DNA of 64,000 nucleotides, taken from contig NZ_RWIR01000053.1 in NCBI RefSeq assembly GCF_009764265.1, positions 1 through 64,000 of the forward strand, in the 5' to 3' direction. A model generated the notes under the pieces. The model saw nothing but the letters and a program-made list of their open reading frames with translations, did no database searches and was not told where the DNA came from. The stretch comes from Pseudomonas sp. PB101. GTDB taxonomy: Bacteria > Pseudomonadota > Gammaproteobacteria > Pseudomonadales > Pseudomonadaceae. The position numbers and the translations under genes are program-made. Below are positions 1 through 9,345 of this stretch, piece after piece. Position 1 is the stretch's first letter, and the number at the start of each line of letters is the position of its first letter.

Positions 1-54
1 GGCTTGCTGGCGATAGCGTTCTCAAGGACGCCATCGCCAGCAAGCCGGCTCCTA
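1..54. repeat. REPIN (paired REP palindromes) cut by the window start
   Basis: Bases 1-14 (GGCTTGCTGGCGAT) are the exact reverse complement of bases 33-46, and the right arm continues into GGCTCCTAC. This is the same REP core found at 28368-28468 and in the 48126-48650 array. The left end lies outside the window. It sits downstream of the minus-strand channel gene. Confidence 0.85.
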
Positions 55-101
55 CGACGAGGTTATTTCAAACTCGATTGCGAATGTTCTGGATGCTGCC
101 C

Positions 102-1361
102 CTACAGGGCGGTCGCCAACCCGGCGCTGCGCCAGTCATTGCCGCTCGGTTGCTGGTACAGGCTGAGCCCGAATTCCGGCAGCACCGCCAGCAGATAATC
201 GAAAATGTCGGCCTGGATGCGCTCGTAGTCATCCCACTCGGTGGTGCGGGTAAAACAGTAGATTTCCAGCGGCACACCCTGGGCCGTGGCCTGCATCTGG
301 CGCACCATGCAGGTCATGTGCGGCGCAATGTCCGGATGATTTTTCAGGTACGCCAGAGCATAGGCGCGAAAGGTGCCGATGTTGGTCATGCGCCGGCGAT
401 TGGCGGACAGGGCGGGAACGTTGCCCTGGGCGTCGTTCCAGTGCTTGAGTTCAGTGTGCTTGCGGCCCATGTAGTCGCTGAGCAAGCGCACCTGATGGAG
501 CTGCTGCGCCTGGTCATCGGCCAGAAAACCCACGCCACCGGCATCGATGAACAGACTGCGCTTGATCCGGCGGCCGCCGCTGGCCTGCATGCCGCGCCAG
601 TTCTTGAACGAGTCGGACATCAGGCGCCAGGTGGGAATCGAGACGATGGTCTTGTCGAAATTCTGCACCTTGACCGTGTGCAGGGTGATGTCCACCACGT
701 CGCCGTCCGCGCCCAGTTGCGGCATCTCGATCCAGTCACCGACGCGCAGCATGTCGTTGTTGGTCAGCTGCACGCTGGCGACAAACGACAGCAGCGTATC
801 CTTGTAGACCAGCACGATCACCGCCGACATGGCGCCAAGGCCGGACAGCAACAACAGTGGCGAGCGGTTGATCAGGGTGGCGACAATGATGATCGCCGCC
901 AACACGAACAGCACCATCTTGGCCAACTGCACGTATCCCTTGATCGAGCGAGTGCGGGCGTGCGGGGTGCGGGCATAGATCACCAGCAGGGTATCGAGCA
1001 CGGCGTTGATGGCCAGCATCAGGAACAGCAGGGTGAACGCCAGGGCGACATTGCCGAGGAAATTCTGCGCCTTGTCGCTCAACCCCGGCACCACATTCAA
1101 GCCGAACTGGACCAGCAGCGAAGGGGTGATTTGCGCCAGGCGGTGGAACACCTTGTGGTCGGCCAGGTCGTTGACCCAGCGCATGGACGGCTTGCGTCCC
1201 AGCAGGCCGACCCCGTGCCGCACCAGATAACCGGCGGCACGCCCCAGCAGCAAGGCGACGATGAGCAACAGCAACAGGGTCAAGCTGGCGTACACATGCG
1301 GGTGTTTGTCGAGCGAGCTCCAGAAACCCTGAAGATCGAGCCAAAGCCGGGTGAAGTTCAT
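102..1361 (-). CDS. ybdG: YbdG-type miniconductance mechanosensitive channel
   Basis: A 419-residue inner-membrane channel of the MscS superfamily, expected to open under membrane tension and release solutes during hypo-osmotic shock. Several hydrophobic segments fill the N-terminal half. They are followed by the MscS beta-domain core, with motifs such as NNDMLRVGDWIEMP, GADGDVVDI, SIPTWRLMSDSFKNW and SGGRRIKRS, which closely follow E. coli YbdG as I know it. The length also matches YbdG (about 415). I chose the ATG at 1361 because an AGGA lies 13 bases upstream; an in-frame start 17 codons earlier has no ribosome binding site. The gene is divergent from a second MscS-type channel at 1670. 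Osmotic control is inferred from the family. Confidence 0.9.
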   Translation of the reverse strand: MNFTRLWLDLQGFWSSLDKHPHVYASLTLLLLLIVALLLGRAAGYLVRHGVGLLGRKPSMRWVNDLADHKVFHRLAQITPSLLVQFGLNVVPGLSDKAQNFLGNVALAFTLLFLMLAINAVLDTLLVIYARTPHARTRSIKGYVQLAKMVLFVLAAIIIVATLINRSPLLLLSGLGAMSAVIVLVYKDTLLSFVASVQLTNNDMLRVGDWIEMPQLGADGDVVDITLHTVKVQNFDKTIVSIPTWRLMSDSFKNWRGMQASGGRRIKRSLFIDAGGVGFLADDQAQQLHQVRLLSDYMGRKHTELKHWNDAQGNVPALSANRRRMTNIGTFRAYALAYLKNHPDIAPHMTCMVRQMQATAQGVPLEIYCFTRTTEWDDYERIQADIFDYLLAVLPEFGLSLYQQPSGNDWRSAGLATAL

Positions 1362-1669
1362 AGGTCTGATCGATTCCTTTGCCGTGGAGGGAAATGGATT
1401 GGATGAATCCATTCAGCAAGGGACCAAGCCTACGCAGCTGCGATGCGCCTGACTTGATGGATCACGAATATGAGTTGACTAAACACGAACGGCTAGGGGC
1501 CGGCGCCGGTCAAGCGATCGCAGCCGGCCCCGCAGGCTTGAGTCCGCGGATTGATGGAAGCAGACAACTGCGTCACATGGCTTGAGGCGAAATCTGACAA
1601 CCGTTCATCGGTGAACTACGCTGCGATACGTACCCTCGGTTTGAATTTTGTGAAGTAAGGATGTGGCAC
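1362..1669. other. Divergent intergenic region between two channel genes
   Basis: About 308 bases without a convincing gene. It must hold the promoters of ybdG (minus) and the MscS-type gene (plus). I could not pick out a confident -35/-10 pair or operator by eye. Confidence 0.5.
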
Positions 1670-3283
1670 ATGCGGAGCAGGCTGCTCGCTGTAATGTTTA
1701 CTGTTTTCGGGATGATGTGGTCGGTGCAGTCGTGGGCCGAAGATGAAGCACCGAAAGTGGTCGATGCTCCCGTTGAACTGAAAGTGGCCAACCGCAGCAT
1801 CATGGTGTTTCGCGCGACCATCCTCGGTGAAGGGCCGGCCTCGCGGGTCAAGCGTGCGAAAGCGGTGATCGGTGAGGCGCTGGATGACACCGACGACCTC
1901 AAGGTCACCCTCGACCCGATCATGAAAAGCTACATGGTGCTGCTGGGCAGTCGGCGTGCCTTTATCGTTTCGCCCAAGGATTTCGACGCGACCGAATACG
2001 ACACGGTACAGCAGGCCGCCGAAGCCGCGGCCGACAGACTGCGCCAGGTCGTGGCCGAAACCCGCGAAGCCCGCAGCCTGCAGTTGATCCTGCGCTCGGT
2101 AGTCGCCGCATTGATCGCCACCGGCATTTACATCGCGCTGCTGTTTGGCATGTCGTACGTGCGGCGCCGAGTGCTGAAGAAACTGCCCGAACTGATGCAT
2201 CGGCACACCAAGGCCCTGAAAGTCGGAAAGGTCCCGCTGGTCGACGCCAATTACCTGTATCCGCTGGTCAGCCGTTTGCTGGAGCTGGTGCGCTGGATCG
2301 TCGTGCTGCTGCTGACATACGAATGGCTGGGTTTTGTCCTGTCACGTTTTCCCTACACCCGGCCCTGGGGCGAAAGCCTCAACAACTATCTGCTGGAGCT
2401 CGGCGGCTATCTGCTGGAAGGGATCGTCGGTGCCATACCCGGGCTGGGCGTGGCGCTGGCGATCTTCTTCATCGCTCGCGGCGCCACCGCGTTCATGCGC
2501 CGGATACTGCGGCGCATGGCGGCCCCGGGAACCCTCAGCTGGCTGAACCATGAAACCCTGCAACCGACCCAACGCCTGACGTCCCTGGCGATCTGGCTGT
2601 TTGCCCTGGCCATGGCTTATCCGTACCTGCCGGGGGCCGGCACCGATGCATTCAAAGGGCTGTCGGTGTTGATCGGCCTGATGATTTCCCTGGGCGCCAC
2701 CAGTGTGGTGGGCCAGGCAGCGGCGGGGTTGATCCTGACCTACACCCGAACCCTGCGCCCCGGTGAGTTCGTGCGCATTGGCGACTACGAAGGCACGGTC
2801 ACTGAACTGGGCATGTTCACCACCAGCATTCGCACCGGTCTGGGCGAGGTACTGACCCTGCCCAATTCGATGATCACCGGCACCGTCACCAAGAACTACT
2901 CGCGGGTCGTACAAGGCCCGGGCTACGTGGTCGACACGGTCGTGACCATCGGCTACGACACACCGTGGCGACAGGTCGAGGCGATGCTGCTGGAGGCCGC
3001 GGCGCGCACGCCGGGGATTCTCGAAGTGCCGCCGGCCCAGGTGTTCCAGACGGCTTTGTCGGACTTCTATCCGGAATACCGCCTGGTGGCCCAGGCCATT
3101 CCCAGCCAGCCCCGGCCGCGCGCGGTGCTGCTGAGCATGCTGCACGCCAACATCCAGGATGTGTTCAACGAGTACGGCGTGCAGATCATGTCGCCGCACT
3201 ACCTGGGCGATCCGCAGCAAGAGAAATGGGTGCCCCGGGACAAGTGGTACCCGGCCCCGGCCCAAGAACCGAAGGAATCCTGA
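1670..3283 (+). CDS. MscS-family mechanosensitive ion channel with signal peptide
   Basis: A 537-residue membrane protein. It starts with a signal peptide (MRSRLLAVMFTV..., likely cleaved after SWA). A periplasmic domain of about 125 residues follows, then several membrane spans. The MscS pore helix and beta-domain follow around residues 340-420, with GATSVVGQAAAG, RPGEFVRIGDYEGTV and LPNSMITGTVTKNYSR. The ATG at 1670 is preferred: TAAGG ends 9 bases upstream, whereas the in-frame ATG at 1661 would sit directly against it. The gene is 25 bp upstream of the antiporter gene and probably cotranscribed. It is larger than minimal MscS (about 286 residues) and resembles the periplasmic-domain class of MscS proteins. 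Gating properties cannot be told from sequence. Confidence 0.9.
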   Translation: MRSRLLAVMFTVFGMMWSVQSWAEDEAPKVVDAPVELKVANRSIMVFRATILGEGPASRVKRAKAVIGEALDDTDDLKVTLDPIMKSYMVLLGSRRAFIVSPKDFDATEYDTVQQAAEAAADRLRQVVAETREARSLQLILRSVVAALIATGIYIALLFGMSYVRRRVLKKLPELMHRHTKALKVGKVPLVDANYLYPLVSRLLELVRWIVVLLLTYEWLGFVLSRFPYTRPWGESLNNYLLELGGYLLEGIVGAIPGLGVALAIFFIARGATAFMRRILRRMAAPGTLSWLNHETLQPTQRLTSLAIWLFALAMAYPYLPGAGTDAFKGLSVLIGLMISLGATSVVGQAAAGLILTYTRTLRPGEFVRIGDYEGTVTELGMFTTSIRTGLGEVLTLPNSMITGTVTKNYSRVVQGPGYVVDTVVTIGYDTPWRQVEAMLLEAAARTPGILEVPPAQVFQTALSDFYPEYRLVAQAIPSQPRPRAVLLSMLHANIQDVFNEYGVQIMSPHYLGDPQQEKWVPRDKWYPAPAQEPKES

Positions 3284-3308
3284 TTTCGCCTGATAGGGAG
3301 TTCGCACC

Positions 3309-5000
3309 ATGCTTGAGTTCATTCTCCACGCCCTGCGGACTGACCCGGAAATCGCGGTGTTCCTGGCCATCGCCCTGGGCGTCTTCGTCGGCCGCATCCA
3401 CATCGGCAGTTTCCACCTCGGTTCGGTGGCCGGCGCACTGCTGATGGGGCTGCTGATCGGCCAGATCGGCCTGGAAGTGCCGACCGGCCTGAAGTCGGTG
3501 TTTTTCGTGATGTTCATCTACGCGGTGGGCTTCAAGAGCGGGCCGGAATTTTTCGGCAGCCTCAATCGCGGCACACTGAAACTGGTGCTGTTGAGCGTGG
3601 TGCTGTGCGGCACTGCGCTGGCGGCAATCCTGCTGATGAATGCGGTCTTCGATTTCGACGCCGGGTTCACCGCCGGGCTCGGCGCCGGTGCGCTGACCGA
3701 TACGGCGATCATGGGGACCGCCACCAGCGCCATCAATCAACTCTCGATCGACACCGCGGCCAGGGCCCAGCTCAACAGCCATATGGCGATTGCCTATGCG
3801 ATCACCTACCTGTTCGGCACCATCGGCCTGATCGTCTTCGTCGGCAGCATTGCCCCGAAACTGCTGGGCGTGGACCTCAGGGCATCGGCCCGGGAACTGG
3901 AGCTGGAACTGGGCATCGCCAAGGAAGAAGACGCGATCACCGTGCCCTACACGCGCATCGTCGTGCGCGCCCATCAGGTGGCGGACAACGGCTCGGCGAA
4001 TGGGCAGCGCATTGCCGATGTGGAGAAACAGCACGAGTCGCTGACCGTCGAACGTGTGGTGCGGGCAGGCAAGATCATCGAGCGTGACGAAGCATTCACG
4101 CTGATGGCCGGGGACATCGTCGGGGTCTACGCCTTGCGCGAAGCCGTGGGCACGCTCACCCAGTGGATCGGGCCGGAAATCGACCATGCCGAATCCTTGT
4201 CTTTCCCCACCCGCGAAGTGGACATCGTGGTGACCTCGCCGGAGTTCGCCGGCAAGACCATCCATCAGGCGAAAAGCCGCCTGGAAAGCGCCAGGCGCCT
4301 GGGCTGTTTTATCAATACCATCACCCGCCAGGGCTACGAGTTGCCGTTGCTGCCCAAAACGGTGCTGCGTCGGGGCGACGTGATTACCCTGACCGGTCGC
4401 ACCGCCAGCGTCGAAGCGGTGGCCAAGCGCCTGGGGCGGATTCGCGAAAACAACTACAAGAGCGACATTGCCGTGCACACCCTCGGTATGGTGCTGGGCT
4501 CGTTGCTGGGGCTGTTGTCGACCCACATCGGCATGATCCCCGTGGAGCTGGGCATCGGTGGCGGGGTGTTGGTCGCCGCCCTGGTGATTGGCTGGTACAA
4601 CTCGCGCCACCCGGAAATCGGCGCCTTGCCGCCGGCCGCGCAGTGGGCGTTTTCCGAGTTCGGCCTGACCGCGTTCGGCGCGGTGGTTGGCCTGCTGGCA
4701 GGCCCTGCGGCCTTTGCCGCGATGAAGGAACAAGGCCTGGCGTTGCTGCTGTCCGGCGCCGTGGTCACCATCGTGCCGCCGCTGGTGGCCCTGTACTTCG
4801 GCCGCTACGTGCTGCGCCTGCACCCGATGATCCTGTTCGGCGCACTGGCAGGCGCACAAACCGAAGCGGCGTCGATGAACAAGATCATCGAACAGTCCGG
4901 CAGCAACACCCCGGTGATTGGTTTTACCGTGTGTTATGCGATTTCCAATGTGTTGCTGGCGGTGTGTGGGCCGATCATTGTATTTGTGGTGGCCGGCTAG
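3309..5000 (+). CDS. AspT/YidE-type antiporter with paired TrkA-C domains
   Basis: A 563-residue inner-membrane transporter of the aspartate:alanine exchanger family. Two blocks of hydrophobic helices (residues about 1-190 and 385-563) flank a soluble middle. The middle contains two RCK_C/TrkA-C-like modules: residues about 215-285, ending in LMAGDIVGVY, and about 300-380, ending in LRRGDVITLTG. The membrane blocks carry the duplicated small-residue motifs typical of this family (GAGALTDTAIMG near residue 135; GALAGAQTEAASMNK near residue 510). A clear start ATG follows the upstream channel by 25 bp. The substrate is unknown: family members exchange carboxylates or amino acids, and many are uncharacterised. 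Pairing with an MscS gene suggests osmotic or solute homeostasis, which is inference. Confidence 0.88.
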   Translation: MLEFILHALRTDPEIAVFLAIALGVFVGRIHIGSFHLGSVAGALLMGLLIGQIGLEVPTGLKSVFFVMFIYAVGFKSGPEFFGSLNRGTLKLVLLSVVLCGTALAAILLMNAVFDFDAGFTAGLGAGALTDTAIMGTATSAINQLSIDTAARAQLNSHMAIAYAITYLFGTIGLIVFVGSIAPKLLGVDLRASARELELELGIAKEEDAITVPYTRIVVRAHQVADNGSANGQRIADVEKQHESLTVERVVRAGKIIERDEAFTLMAGDIVGVYALREAVGTLTQWIGPEIDHAESLSFPTREVDIVVTSPEFAGKTIHQAKSRLESARRLGCFINTITRQGYELPLLPKTVLRRGDVITLTGRTASVEAVAKRLGRIRENNYKSDIAVHTLGMVLGSLLGLLSTHIGMIPVELGIGGGVLVAALVIGWYNSRHPEIGALPPAAQWAFSEFGLTAFGAVVGLLAGPAAFAAMKEQGLALLLSGAVVTIVPPLVALYFGRYVLRLHPMILFGALAGAQTEAASMNKIIEQSGSNTPVIGFTVCYAISNVLLAVCGPIIVFVVAG

Positions 5001-5063
5001 TCTTTCCCGCTGGACTGCGCAGCAGGCCCACGCTTTAAAAGAGGGCTCGCTGCGCGACCCAGC

Positions 5064-5077
5064 GGGAGCAAGCTCCC
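5064..5077. repeat. Small extragenic palindrome (GGGAGCAAGCTCCC)
   Basis: A perfect 6-bp inverted repeat with a 2-base centre. It lies in the 99-bp gap between the convergent antiporter and M50 genes, within a GCGGGAGCAAGCTCCCTCGC context seen in Pseudomonas extragenic repeats. It may help terminate either transcript. Confidence 0.5.
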
Positions 5078-5099
5078 TCGCCACAGGTTCATCTGATTT

Positions 5100-7196
5100 T
5101 CAGAAGCCACTTTCGCGCATCAACACCGCCATCAAGTGCGTCGCACCGTCGGCCAGCAAGCTGCGGCGTTCGCCTTCGATCTTCAGATGCCCGCGGGTTT
5201 CGCGCAGGCTTGGCAAGGGTTCGTCGAGCTGGACCAGCACCTGGAACAATGCCGCGCTGGGGATCAGTGCGTGTTCCGCTGACGTCGTCGGTACCGGGCC
5301 GCCGAAGCGTGAGGACAGCATGCGGTGCGACAGTTGGCTGGCGCGGGTGCTGCCGATCACCAGTACGCGACCATTGAGCGGGGTGGTCTGGCCGTCCGGG
5401 TAGAATCGCACACGGTCGCCGGTGACCATGCGATGCACCTGGTCCTGGGCGACGTAGGCGTCCACCTGCCAGCTGCGCGGGTCGATCAACATGCCCAGGG
5501 ATTCCTGGCGACCGACCCACTGGCCGGCTTTCCAGTCCGGATTGACGTCCAGCCAGAGCCCGGCGAAGGGGGTTTGCAGGTTGAGCCGGGCGATCTCCGA
5601 GCGCGCGGCCCGGGCTTCTTCGAATTGCACGTTGAGGCGTTGCCGGGTGACGGCGTCTTCCTGCAGTCCGCCGGGGTCGGCCAGCAACCCTGACAGGCGC
5701 GCCTCGTAACTGCGGGCGTTGGCTTCGCTGCTTTGCAGGCGCGAGGCAATGTCCGGCTCGTCGAGCACGATCAGGGTTTCGCCGGCGTTGACCGGGCCTT
5801 CGGTCTGGATCGATTGCAGGCGCGCCGGGTAGGGCGCATAGACGCGCAACTGGTGTTCGGCACGGGCCACGCCCACCGCATCGATCTGGCTGTGCCAAGG
5901 GATCGCCAGCCCGGCGACAATCAGCGCCAGCACGCCATAGAACAGCACCTTGCGTCGGCTCGGGATGCCTGCGCGGTGTTGCCACCAGTGATTCAGCTCG
6001 CGTACCACCGGCATGGCGATAAACCAGGACAATTCGACCATGAACAGGATGATCCCCAGCAATTTGAAGAAGAACAGGTAGACCGCCAGGGCGATCCCCA
6101 GGAACAGCACCAGCCGGTACAGCCAGGTAATGATCGCGAACGTCACCAGCAGTCGGCGTTGACCGGGCGGGAACGCTTCCGGCCAGTCTTCCTGCAGACC
6201 CAGCAGATTGCGCCGCAGGGTGACCCGCGCCAGGGCCGATGAGCGTTCGTGCAGGTTGGGAAAGTCCAGCAGGTCGGAGAGGATGAAGTAGCCGTCAAAA
6301 CGCATGAACGGGCTGGCGTTGAGCGCCAGTGACAGCAGCCAGCTGGTGGTCGCCAGGTACAGCAGGGCATTGCGCAGCGGGCCCGGGTCGCACAGCGCCC
6401 AGCCCAGGGTCGACAACCCGGCCAGGGACAGCTCGGTGACGATACCGGCCGAGGCGATTGCCAGGCGTTGGCGCGAGCGACTGAGTTTCCAGCTCTCGCC
6501 GGTGTCGGTGTAGAGCATCGGCCACAACACCACGAAGGCGATGCCCATGTGACCGACGCGCAGACCCAGGCGCGTGGCCACCAGAGCATGCCCCAGTTCA
6601 TGCAGGGTCTTGGCGACGATCAGCGCCAGGGCGAAGCTGAACAGGCCTTCGGTGGAAAACGACTCGACCACCGCGTGGGTAAAGACATCCCACTGTTGCA
6701 GGACCAGAATCCCCCCCCACAGGCTCAGGGCAAACACCAGCAGGCCGGTGAGCGGGTGAAACAGCCAGCCCAGGGCGCGGGCCAGGTGTTGCAAGGGCTG
6801 TTGCGGACGCAGCAACGGGATGCGAAAGAACAGGTAATGGTGCAACCACCAGCGCCAGCTCAGCCAGCTGCCTGCCTCGTCCTTGGCCTTGAGCCGCTCC
6901 AGCGCGGCCGGGCCTGCACGCAACAGTTGGTGCTGTTCAAGGAACTGGCGGAATTCGAGGACCTGTTCGACATCCGGTTTGAGCGCGGTGCCTTCGGCAA
7001 TCTGTTCGCTGATCTGCCGGGGCGACTGGCCCCAGCGCAGCAGGCATTCGAACTCCAGCCAGCCGATGCGGTAGAAACGGTTGATCACCGTGTCCTGGAT
7101 CACCCAGGCCGGTTCGCCGTTGCTGCCGTTGGCGGCTTCGTTCAGGCGCAGGTCTTCGCGCAATGGCGGCACGGGCAAGTCAGCGGGATCGAGCAT
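5100..7196 (-). CDS. M50 site-2-protease/HlyD adaptor fusion with PqqD-like N-terminus
   Basis: A 698-residue membrane protein and last gene of the giant-protein operon. Residues about 25-95 look like a PqqD-like winged helix. A multi-span membrane block carries the M50 zinc motif HELGH (residues 199-203) and the matching downstream aspartate in NASPFMRFDGYF (near D301). After the last membrane span (about 415-435), residues 440-690 form an HlyD-type adaptor with lipoyl-like and beta-barrel parts. The ATG at 7196 overlaps the upstream stop as TAATG, with GGAG 10 bases before it; a GTG at 7211 is the alternative. The family combines membrane metalloprotease and export-adaptor features. Proteolysis or export of the giant surface protein is inferred from operon context. 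Confidence 0.85.
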   Translation of the reverse strand: MLDPADLPVPPLREDLRLNEAANGSNGEPAWVIQDTVINRFYRIGWLEFECLLRWGQSPRQISEQIAEGTALKPDVEQVLEFRQFLEQHQLLRAGPAALERLKAKDEAGSWLSWRWWLHHYLFFRIPLLRPQQPLQHLARALGWLFHPLTGLLVFALSLWGGILVLQQWDVFTHAVVESFSTEGLFSFALALIVAKTLHELGHALVATRLGLRVGHMGIAFVVLWPMLYTDTGESWKLSRSRQRLAIASAGIVTELSLAGLSTLGWALCDPGPLRNALLYLATTSWLLSLALNASPFMRFDGYFILSDLLDFPNLHERSSALARVTLRRNLLGLQEDWPEAFPPGQRRLLVTFAIITWLYRLVLFLGIALAVYLFFFKLLGIILFMVELSWFIAMPVVRELNHWWQHRAGIPSRRKVLFYGVLALIVAGLAIPWHSQIDAVGVARAEHQLRVYAPYPARLQSIQTEGPVNAGETLIVLDEPDIASRLQSSEANARSYEARLSGLLADPGGLQEDAVTRQRLNVQFEEARAARSEIARLNLQTPFAGLWLDVNPDWKAGQWVGRQESLGMLIDPRSWQVDAYVAQDQVHRMVTGDRVRFYPDGQTTPLNGRVLVIGSTRASQLSHRMLSSRFGGPVPTTSAEHALIPSAALFQVLVQLDEPLPSLRETRGHLKIEGERRSLLADGATHLMAVLMRESGF

Positions 7197-8542
7197 TACC
7201 AGCCACTCCACGCCCGCAGCGTCGCCAGCGGCCGGCGCAGCAGGTAGTAACCGAGCATCACCCGGCCGCCGTACAGTTTGGCGGTGCCGTGCAGGCCCAG
7301 GCGCGCATGCTCCGGCGCACCCTCGACGCTGGCCAGCAGACGGTAGGCGACCACGCCTTCATCGCTGGGGCGGGCCTGGTAACTGGTCTCGAGGATTTCG
7401 CCCTTGAGCGGGGTCAGCGGGTACGCCGTGAGAAACAGCGTGACTTGCGCCCCGGGCTCCAGGGCGATGGCATCGGCCACCGCCAACTGGATCAGCATGG
7501 CCGGTTGGGTCGGGTCGGCCACCTGCATGATGCGCTCGCCGGTGACCACCGGTTTGCCCAGCCAGTCGTTCGGGTCGCTGAACACCGCTACGCCGCCGCG
7601 CGGTGAGAGGACCCTGGTGCGCTTGAGCTGGGCCTGCACCGCCGCCAGTTCGGCCCGACGCTGCTGGGCCCGGCCCTGGAGCAGGGTCAGCTCGCTTTTG
7701 CTTTGCGGGTTATCGAACGCCCGCTGGCTGGCCGCCTGCAATTCGGCATCGGCCACGGCGACTTCCTTGCCCAGGACTTCGGCACGGCTGCGCAAGGTGG
7801 TTTCGTCCAGGGAGAACAGCGGCGTGCCGGTGTCCACCGGTTGGTTGGGGCGCACCTGGATCTGCTCGATCACGCCGTCGATGGGCGAACTGATGATTTG
7901 TGCCTGTCGCGAGACGATTTCCGCCGGGGCCAGGGCGGTTTGCCGTACCGGCAGCAACAGCAAGGCACCGAGTACGATCAGGCCCAACAGCACTTGCTTG
8001 CGGTTGGGCCGCCAGCGACTGATGCGCCGATGCCCGGTCAACGCGGCCCAGCAGTAGCCCCAGGTGGTGACCAGCCCCTTGAGGTGTTGCCGCAACACCG
8101 CCGGCGGCTCTTGTTCCAGCAGCAACACCAACAGGCCAAGGCGTTGCCCGTTACGGTCCTCCAGCGCAATGCACCAGAGGCCCGCTGGCCACCACTCGCT
8201 CCAGCCTTCGACGATGTCCGGCGGCGGGGTGGTGGTGTCCGGTGTCAGCCACACCGGTTCGCCATCGGGCACCTGAGTGGCGATCCAGCGACTGGCCCGG
8301 CGCAGCCAGACGAGATAAGGCGAATCCTCGCTGGGGCGTGACAGCCCGGAGACGTTCAGCAGTTCCAGCGACGATTGCCGTTGGGCAAAGACCAGCGCCT
8401 GATGAAACGGCAACAACGGGTACAGGTCATTGGCCATGCTGAACGCCAGGGCGTTCAGCGAGTCGGCGGCCATGGCCTTGTCCCGCAGTGCGTCAAGTTC
8501 CAGCAGCAGGTGAGGGTGGGGCAGGGGCTCGTTCATTGTCAT
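7196..8542 (-). CDS. HlyD-family membrane-fusion adaptor with GAF-like N-terminal domain
   Basis: A 448-residue protein. The first 170 or so residues form a cytoplasmic domain resembling a GAF sensor fold. A single membrane helix follows at about 183-199, then a periplasmic HlyD-type adaptor. That adaptor has a first lipoyl half (SSPIDGVIEQIQVRPNQPV), a short coiled-coil hairpin (about 250-300), a second lipoyl half, and a beta-barrel. Its ATG overlaps the upstream stop as ATGA, so it is translationally coupled. The stop forms TAATG with the M50 gene. Adaptors usually bridge an inner-membrane pump to TolC, but no pump gene is present here. The GAF assignment is weaker than the HlyD assignment. 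It could sense a ligand or simply dock the M50 protein. Confidence 0.82.
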   Translation of the reverse strand: MTMNEPLPHPHLLLELDALRDKAMAADSLNALAFSMANDLYPLLPFHQALVFAQRQSSLELLNVSGLSRPSEDSPYLVWLRRASRWIATQVPDGEPVWLTPDTTTPPPDIVEGWSEWWPAGLWCIALEDRNGQRLGLLVLLLEQEPPAVLRQHLKGLVTTWGYCWAALTGHRRISRWRPNRKQVLLGLIVLGALLLLPVRQTALAPAEIVSRQAQIISSPIDGVIEQIQVRPNQPVDTGTPLFSLDETTLRSRAEVLGKEVAVADAELQAASQRAFDNPQSKSELTLLQGRAQQRRAELAAVQAQLKRTRVLSPRGGVAVFSDPNDWLGKPVVTGERIMQVADPTQPAMLIQLAVADAIALEPGAQVTLFLTAYPLTPLKGEILETSYQARPSDEGVVAYRLLASVEGAPEHARLGLHGTAKLYGGRVMLGYYLLRRPLATLRAWSGW

Positions 8543-9345
8543 GGCTGGGGACTGTTTTGCAGTGCCGGGTTTTGCTGGGCAGTGTCCTGGTTGAACTGCG
8601 CGGTGCCGCTCATGCCGGCCATCAGGTCGGGGTATTTCTGGTCGAGCCGGGCCTCGAGCTCGACCGTCTGGGCCACCGCATCGACCCGCGAGTTGATGGC
8701 GCTGACATGGGCCGTGTAGGTCTTGCCGGTTTCATGAATGCTCACTTGCAGCGCCAGGCCGGGCTTGAGTGTCTTGAGCAGATTGGACGGTACGTTGAGC
8801 CGCACTTTCAAGGCGCCGTCGCTGACCAGGTCGAACAGCGGGGTGCCGGCGGTGACGGTCTGGTACGGCTTGACGTAGACCTTGGCGATACGCCCGGAGA
8901 ACGGCGCCAGTACCTGGCAGTAACCACTCTGGGCCACGCCCATGGCGCGGGCGCCGTCGGCTTTCTGTACTTCGGTGTTGGCCATGGACACTTCGATATC
9001 GCCCACGGCGTTGAGCTGACGCAGCTGTTTTTTCGCCTCCAGGTTCTGTTTGGCCATGGCCAGTTCGGCGGCGGCCACTTTGCTGCGGGCCTCGGCCTCG
9101 TTGCAATTGAAGCGGGCAAGCACCTCGGCCTTGGCGACGTGCTCGCCGAAACCGCTTTTCATTTCGCCCAGGGTGCCGCTCATCTGGCTCGACAGGGTGG
9201 TTTCCAGTTCAGCGGCCAGCAACACGCGAATGGCGCTGGCGCTATCGAGGTTGGAGGCCGACGGCGTGTCATCGGCGTTGACGGGCAAAATCATACAGGC
9301 CAACAGCAGGGCCCCTACACGGGACTCAAGGGCGGTTTTGCGCAT
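8539..9345 (-). CDS. Periplasmic HlyD/RND-type adaptor subunit
   Basis: A 268-residue exported adaptor. The N-terminus is a signal peptide ending PVNA before DDTPS. The body contains a lipoyl half, an alpha-hairpin (about residues 75-140), the second lipoyl half (APFSGRIAKVYVKPYQTVTAGTPLFDLV) and a beta-barrel. I chose the ATG at 9345 over an in-frame start 16 codons earlier because AGGAA lies 6 bases upstream and the signal peptide then starts properly. It overlaps the end of the TolC gene by 20 bp and the next adaptor by 4 bp. It lacks a membrane anchor, unlike the next gene. It probably bridges the M50/HlyD proteins to the TolC lipoprotein. Confidence 0.87.
   Translation of the reverse strand: MRKTALESRVGALLLACMILPVNADDTPSASNLDSASAIRVLLAAELETTLSSQMSGTLGEMKSGFGEHVAKAEVLARFNCNEAEARSKVAAAELAMAKQNLEAKKQLRQLNAVGDIEVSMANTEVQKADGARAMGVAQSGYCQVLAPFSGRIAKVYVKPYQTVTAGTPLFDLVSDGALKVRLNVPSNLLKTLKPGLALQVSIHETGKTYTAHVSAINSRVDAVAQTVELEARLDQKYPDLMAGMSGTAQFNQDTAQQNPALQNSPQP

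Noticed and set aside
3186..5084. A 632-codon open frame antisense to the antiporter
   Set aside because: The sense frame encodes a clear AspT-like antiporter; this frame is low-complexity and has no family match.
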